DNA from: Methanomicrobiales archaeon
GTDB lineage: Archaea > Halobacteriota > Methanomicrobia > Methanomicrobiales > Methanomicrobiaceae
Direction: 5' to 3'
DNA length: 8,140 bases
NCBI GenBank assembly: GCA_012523385.1
Contig: JAAYIO010000195.1
Span: forward strand, 1-8,140
The notes beneath the pieces are model-generated. The model was not told the origin of the DNA, did not search any database, and worked only from the letters and a program-made list of their open reading frames with translations. The position numbers and the translations under genes were made by a program. Below are positions 5,344 through 8,140 of the stretch, one piece after another (the stretch's first letter is position 1; each line of letters starts with the position of its first letter).

Positions 5344-6215
5344 TGAGGGATACCCATTGCCGTACAGAGCGTCTTCCATGCTTCCTTTAGACTTATGGCA
5401 GCCGGGGTATCGGTATCTGCAATCGTCTCTCCACGCCGGGCAGCTGCAATCACAGCCGGGTCAAAGGGAATCGTGCCGATCATCTGAATTTTTTCCTGTG
5501 CACAGTATCTTTTGACATCCTCTGCACGTTCCTTGTCAAGGTCTGCTTTATTCAGCACCAAAAACATGTCCACACCAAACTGGCGGCATATCGTCACCAG
5601 CCGTTGGAGGTCGTGGAGGGCCGATATGCCTGGCTCGGTCACCATGACAACAGCATCAGCACCGCTGATAGCAGAGATGACCGGGCATCCGATCCCCGGT
5701 GGGCCGTCAATAAGAAATGCGGGGAGTTTTTCTTTATTTTCCAGTGCGTCCTTTTTTACCTCAAAGACCAGCATACCGCTGGTTCCGGAGCCGGAGAAGA
5801 GCTCCGCATGGTAGAGAGGACCCTGAGGTGTCTCAGAATGGCAGACCTCGCCACTTTGTCGTTTGGAGATGGTGATAGCTTCTTCCCCACAGACCAGAGT
5901 GCACACTGCACACCCCTCGCATTTCAGGGGATTGACTTGGAAAACGCCATCGTCTCCCTGATCGATTGCAGAGAACCTGCAGTATGCCTCACACAGTCCG
6001 CATCCTACGCACCGTGACTGGTCAATGGATGCACAGTCAAGCCCCATAAACGGGCGGCACGCTGTGTCTGATGTCTTTAAGAGCAGGCTGAGATTTGCCG
6101 CATCGACATCACAGTCTGCCAAAAGCAGTCGTTGTTGCGAAAAGACTGCAAATCCTGCCGCAACCATGGTCTTTCCCGTGCCGCCTTTCCCGCTCATCAC
6201 TGCAACAGTCTTCAT
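5340..6215 (-). CDS. MinD-family ATPase with inserted 2x[4Fe-4S] ferredoxin domain (second of pair)
   Basis: This 291-residue protein belongs to the MinD-like P-loop ATPases carrying a ferredoxin insert (COG1149 type). It has a deviant Walker A GKGGTGKT (9-16), DCDVDAANL (34-42), two cluster motifs C69-C72-C75-C79 and C99-C102-C105-C109, DGPPG (170-174) and a NKAD-type base motif (222-225). The last cysteine of the second motif is followed by Gly rather than the common Pro. The ATG at 6215 has GGAGG nearby and overlaps the preceding stop as ATGA; a 20-residue longer frame is not supported. Such ATPases usually occur as adjacent pairs and are presumed to act as partners, using ATP to drive electron or metal-sulfur cofactor transfer to NifX/ORP-type proteins. 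This role is inferred from context. The related Nbp35/ApbC proteins are known iron-sulfur carriers. Location should be cytoplasmic. Confidence 0.95.
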   Translation of the reverse strand: MKTVAVMSGKGGTGKTMVAAGFAVFSQQRLLLADCDVDAANLSLLLKTSDTACRPFMGLDCASIDQSRCVGCGLCEAYCRFSAIDQGDDGVFQVNPLKCEGCAVCTLVCGEEAITISKRQSGEVCHSETPQGPLYHAELFSGSGTSGMLVFEVKKDALENKEKLPAFLIDGPPGIGCPVISAISGADAVVMVTEPGISALHDLQRLVTICRQFGVDMFLVLNKADLDKERAEDVKRYCAQEKIQMIGTIPFDPAVIAAARRGETIADTDTPAAISLKEAWKTLCTAMGIPQ

Positions 6216-7063
6216 GCGTTCCCTCCCGCAATGGCGATGGCATCCTCGTATAATTGGATGAATTTCTCTTTCCATTCTTTCTTTTCAGCAGAGAGAATAG
6301 CGCCCCGGTTGTGGATTGCCGCGATTTCCCGATCAAAAGGAATCATCATGATAACCGGAATGTTTTCCTCTTTGCAGAATGCAAGTGTCGGACCATCCTC
6401 GCCATCACTGCGGTTGATGACAATTCCTCTTGGAATGCCCAGTGTTTTAGCAAGGCTTGCGGCTCGTTTGAGGTCTGCAAGGCCGGATGGTGTTGATTCG
6501 GTGACAAGAATACATACATCCGCACCATCCATTGTCTCAATAACCGGGCATGCTGTGCCGGGCGGACCGTCCCAGACAGATATACCGTCCCATTCTCCCG
6601 CCTTTTTGGCGGTCTTAATAACCTCTGGTGCTGCGATCTCCCCTTCGTCAAGGATTCCTGAAATAACGGTGAGTGAGGGTGAAGGACTGCTTTGTCGGAT
6701 CATTCCAATTTTCCGGGGAACCTCGGTGATGGCATCCACAGGGCAGGCCAGTTGGCACCCCCCACATGAATGGCAGAGGTGTGGCTGAATCATCACACTT
6801 TTTGTGAGGACTGAAATTGCCCCAAACCTGCAGAATTCGCCGCACGCACCGCATAAGGTGCATTTTTCGCTGTCAACTTCAGGTACCTCTGCAGTAACAG
6901 GTTGTTCTGACCTCTCGCCGGGGAAGAACAGGTGAACGTTTGGCTCTTCTGCGTCACAATCGATCAAATGCACGTTATGTGACTGTGAGATTGACCATGC
7001 GAGATTGACAGAGACCATAGTCTTTCCCGTGCCGCCCTTGCCGCTCGCTATAACAATGTTCAT
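6212..7063 (-). CDS. MinD-family ATPase with inserted 2x[4Fe-4S] ferredoxin domain (first of pair)
   Basis: This 283-residue paralogue of the next gene has a deviant Walker A GKGGTGKT (8-15), DCDAEEPN (35-42), cluster motifs C68-C71-C74-C78 and C97-C100-C103-C107 (the latter ending CP), DGPPG (165-169) and an INRSD motif (216-220). It differs from its neighbour in the linker after the ferredoxin insert: here a GEIAAPEVI element, there SGMLVFEVKK. This fits two different subunits of a heteromeric pair rather than a recent duplication. The stop overlaps the next start as ATGA. Start choice: the ATG at 7063 is the only sensible one because MNIVIASGKGG is the normal opening, yet the nearest GGAG lies 19 bases away, just past the preceding stop codon. 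Translation is therefore probably coupled to the NifX-like gene. Function is inferred as for its partner. Confidence 0.95.
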   Translation of the reverse strand: MNIVIASGKGGTGKTMVSVNLAWSISQSHNVHLIDCDAEEPNVHLFFPGERSEQPVTAEVPEVDSEKCTLCGACGEFCRFGAISVLTKSVMIQPHLCHSCGGCQLACPVDAITEVPRKIGMIRQSSPSPSLTVISGILDEGEIAAPEVIKTAKKAGEWDGISVWDGPPGTACPVIETMDGADVCILVTESTPSGLADLKRAASLAKTLGIPRGIVINRSDGEDGPTLAFCKEENIPVIMMIPFDREIAAIHNRGAILSAEKKEWKEKFIQLYEDAIAIAGGNA

Positions 7064-7087
7064 ACGCGTAATGGAATCGTCACTCCT

Positions 7088-7426
7088 TTAGACGATTCGG
7101 GTCAATGTTCCTGCTTTGTATGCAGCATATGCCTCTGCAACCGTCTCTGCCTCGCCGAATGCATAGGCAGGAATGCCCGCAGTTAACAGGCCTTGGTTGG
7201 CGTTCCCGCCGACCTGTCCGGTGATAACGACGTTGACGCCTTTTGAAACCAGCATCTGGACAACCTTTGGGCCGACACCGCTCGCATCATTTACGCTTGC
7301 ATTGTTGATCGTCTCAATGACTTTTCCGGTTTCATCATCATAAATGACAAAGAATGGTGTTCTTCCAAAGCGGTTTTCTGCGGCAGATTCTGGCAAATCG
7401 CCTTTTGATGTAATACAAACTTTCAT
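7088..7426 (-). CDS. NifX/MTH1175-like dinitrogenase iron-molybdenum cofactor family protein
   Basis: The ATG at 7426 has GGAG ten bases upstream and gives 112 residues; an 18-residue upstream extension runs through the promoter near-palindrome and is rejected. Family marks are the opening VCITSKGD, ENRFGRTPFFVIYD (17-30), NDASGVGPKVVQMLVSKGV (46-64), VITGQVGGNANQGLLTAGI (67-85) and a final acidic-to-basic helix. The fold is the small ribonuclease-H-like domain seen in NifX, the C-terminus of NifB and archaeal MTH1175. Relatives bind FeMo-co precursors, and in the bacterial orange protein a Mo-Cu-S cluster. The only cysteine is C4. No nitrogenase structural genes are present, so a nitrogen fixation role is not supported. 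It is the first gene of the five-gene operon and probably a cofactor carrier or scaffold served by the two ATPases downstream. Confidence 0.93.
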   Translation of the reverse strand: MKVCITSKGDLPESAAENRFGRTPFFVIYDDETGKVIETINNASVNDASGVGPKVVQMLVSKGVNVVITGQVGGNANQGLLTAGIPAYAFGEAETVAEAYAAYKAGTLTRIV

Positions 7427-7449
7427 AGTTAATACTCTCCGTTTATCAG

Positions 7450-7468
7450 TATTGCTCATATGGGCAAT
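7450..7468. promoter_or_regulatory. Shared near-palindrome, copy 1 (operon promoter)
   Basis: ATTGCTCATATGGGCAAT (7451-7468) is a near-perfect dyad with a single asymmetric position. On the - strand it starts within the TATA-like ATATATT (about 7466-7472) and ends about 25 bases before the NifX-like ATG, spanning the usual region between TATA box and transcription start. A protein bound here should block initiation. Its 13-base core recurs exactly at 4925-4937. Confidence 0.6.
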
Positions 7469-7473
7469 ATATC
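7466..7473 (-). promoter_or_regulatory. Candidate TATA box of the cofactor operon
   Basis: On the - strand this region reads AGATATAT followed by TG. Initiation about 25 bases on would fall near 7443-7446, leaving a leader of about 18 bases that holds the GGAG ribosome site. The near-palindrome overlaps its downstream edge. Confidence 0.45.
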
Positions 7474-7480
7474 TGTGCAT

Positions 7481-7817
7481 CCAAACAACTCATCTGTCTG
7501 AGTCTGCTGTTTGAGACCAGTCATACTGTTGTCAGATGAGAGCGATCCGACAGATTAGCCGGGGTTCATTGATGAAGAGGCGATAGATGCGCACATTCGA
7601 TTTTCCCGATCTCAGCCGTTCATCTCAGTATCTGCTTTCTGAATAAAAACTTCACCTCTCATTTACATCTGCAGGGCAGTAGTTTTGATCTATACGTCCG
7701 GTTTTTCTTGATACATGGACAGAATGCATAAATAGAATGGAGCATGAATTGAGCTCATCTGTCTTTTCCGAATTGAATGATGGAATGGCGGAAACAACGA
7801 TGGGGGGTTGAATTCAC
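7481..7817. other. Divergent intergenic region
   Basis: No convincing gene is seen in this 337-base stretch between two outward-facing genes. It contains an 8-base inverted repeat, CTCATCTG (7489-7496) with CAGATGAG (7533-7540), and an 11-base direct repeat CTCATCTGTCT at 7489-7499 and 7754-7764. It also holds the likely TATA box of the right-hand gene. A 14-codon open frame (7777-7821) overlaps that gene's start as ATGA but has no ribosome site. Confidence 0.5.
7727..7736 (+). promoter_or_regulatory. Candidate TATA box of the exported-protein gene
   Basis: GCATAAATAG lies about 85 bases before the ATG at 7818. Initiation would fall near 7757, next to the second copy of the CTCATCTGTCT repeat, and would leave a leader of about 60 bases. 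Confidence 0.4.
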
Positions 7818-8140
7818 ATGAGATCAATCAGGTATGTCTGTTGCATTCTTGCAGCAGTTTTTCTTGTTTTTTGCGTCTGCATGCCGGTTTCTGCAGTGCA
7901 GGGGGGTAGCATTGGGGCCGGGTCGGGATCTGGTTCGGGATATGGGGGTGAATCACCCGGTTATGATAATGCCGGTGTGCAGGAACGGGTTACCGTACGT
8001 GAACAGGCAACGCTACGGGCACAGGAATGCCGTCCGGATCAGGCCTGTAATGCAACACGCCTGAGGGTCATGGTTGCCGAACGAAACCGCGTGTATCAGG
8101 CAGGAGCAGAAGACAACAATCCTCCCGTGCAGGTGGCAGA
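7818..8140 (+). CDS. Exported protein with Gly/Ser-rich linker, partial (runs off right edge)
   Basis: The frame stays open from the ATG at 7818 to the window end, giving 107 visible residues. A G-rich ribosome site (GGGGGG, 7802-7807) lies ten bases before the ATG. Residues 1-26 are a typical signal peptide: basic MRSIRY, a hydrophobic core rich in Cys and Val, and a likely cleavage after PVSA. Next comes a flexible GGSIGAGSGSGSGYGG stretch (about 29-44), then a polar, charged region with REQATLRAQE (about 61-70) of probable helical or coiled-coil nature. Two cysteines (about 71 and 77) in the exported part could form a disulfide. The family was not recognised. The first part is consistent with a surface-anchored or secreted protein, and any anchor would be in the missing C-terminus. 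It is transcribed away from the cofactor operon. Confidence 0.8.
   Translation, partial: MRSIRYVCCILAAVFLVFCVCMPVSAVQGGSIGAGSGSGSGYGGESPGYDNAGVQERVTVREQATLRAQECRPDQACNATRLRVMVAERNRVYQAGAEDNNPPVQVA

Noticed and set aside
5344..5379. 12-residue N-terminal extension of the DUF134 protein
   Set aside because: The downstream ATG forms the same ATGA overlap used by the neighbouring gene pair. The upstream ATG has only AAGGA at a three-base spacing. It cannot be excluded fully.
7124..7132. Another CATATG-centred palindrome (GCATATGC)
   Set aside because: It lies in the coding region of the NifX-like gene, lacks the ATTGC arms, and is explained by Ala-Tyr-Ala codons.
7427..7480. 18-residue N-terminal extension of the NifX-like protein
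   Set aside because: It would translate the promoter near-palindrome and TATA box. The ATG at 7426 has a ribosome site and gives the usual family start.
7535..7585. A 16-codon basic open frame (MRAIRQISRG...)
   Set aside because: It has no ribosome site and no recognisable feature; it is of a length expected by chance.

Overview
The window looks like chromosomal DNA of a methanogenic archaeon, most likely of the Methanomicrobiales or a close relative. This is an inference from gene content and signals, not a database match. Supporting points are AT-rich TATA-type boxes ahead of gene starts, bare T-runs after stop codons as archaeal-style terminators, GGAG-type ribosome sites, and an anaerobe-type cluster of MinD-like ATPases carrying ferredoxin inserts. 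No mobile element, tRNA, rRNA or CRISPR array was seen.

Left part, + strand (1-3359). A small single-domain RRM RNA-binding protein (214-477) sits behind a leader with two inverted repeats and is closed by a T7 run. After a ~290-base spacer come three co-directional genes: a glycerophosphodiester phosphodiesterase (770-1471), an AAA+/STAND-like protein with a degraded P-loop and a C-terminal winged helix (1497-2522), and an MscS-type mechanosensitive channel (2523-3359). The channel start codon abuts the stop codon of the ATPase-like gene with no base between them, so the two are probably co-translated and may work together.

Middle, - strand (3543-4376). This is a membrane-anchored or secreted alpha-acetolactate decarboxylase that keeps every zinc and catalytic residue of the characterised enzyme. 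It converges on the channel gene, and each has its own T-run terminator.

Right part, - strand (7426 down to 4644). One tight operon runs in this order: a NifX/MTH1175-like cofactor-family protein, two MinD-type ATPases each with two [4Fe-4S] ferredoxin motifs, a DUF134-type helix-turn-helix protein, and a small Gly/Arg/Met-rich DUF5320-like protein. Three of these genes are joined by 4-base ATGA overlaps. The set resembles the bacterial 'orange protein' (ORP) clusters and probably handles a metal-sulfur cofactor. A near-palindrome (core TATTGCTCATATG) occurs twice: in the promoter of the first gene and in the only sizeable gap inside the operon, just ahead of the DUF5320-like gene. It is a good candidate operator, with the operon's own DUF134 protein as the obvious candidate to bind it.

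Right edge, + strand (7818-8140). A divergent exported protein with a signal peptide and a Gly/Ser-rich linker runs off the end of the window. Its family was not recognised.
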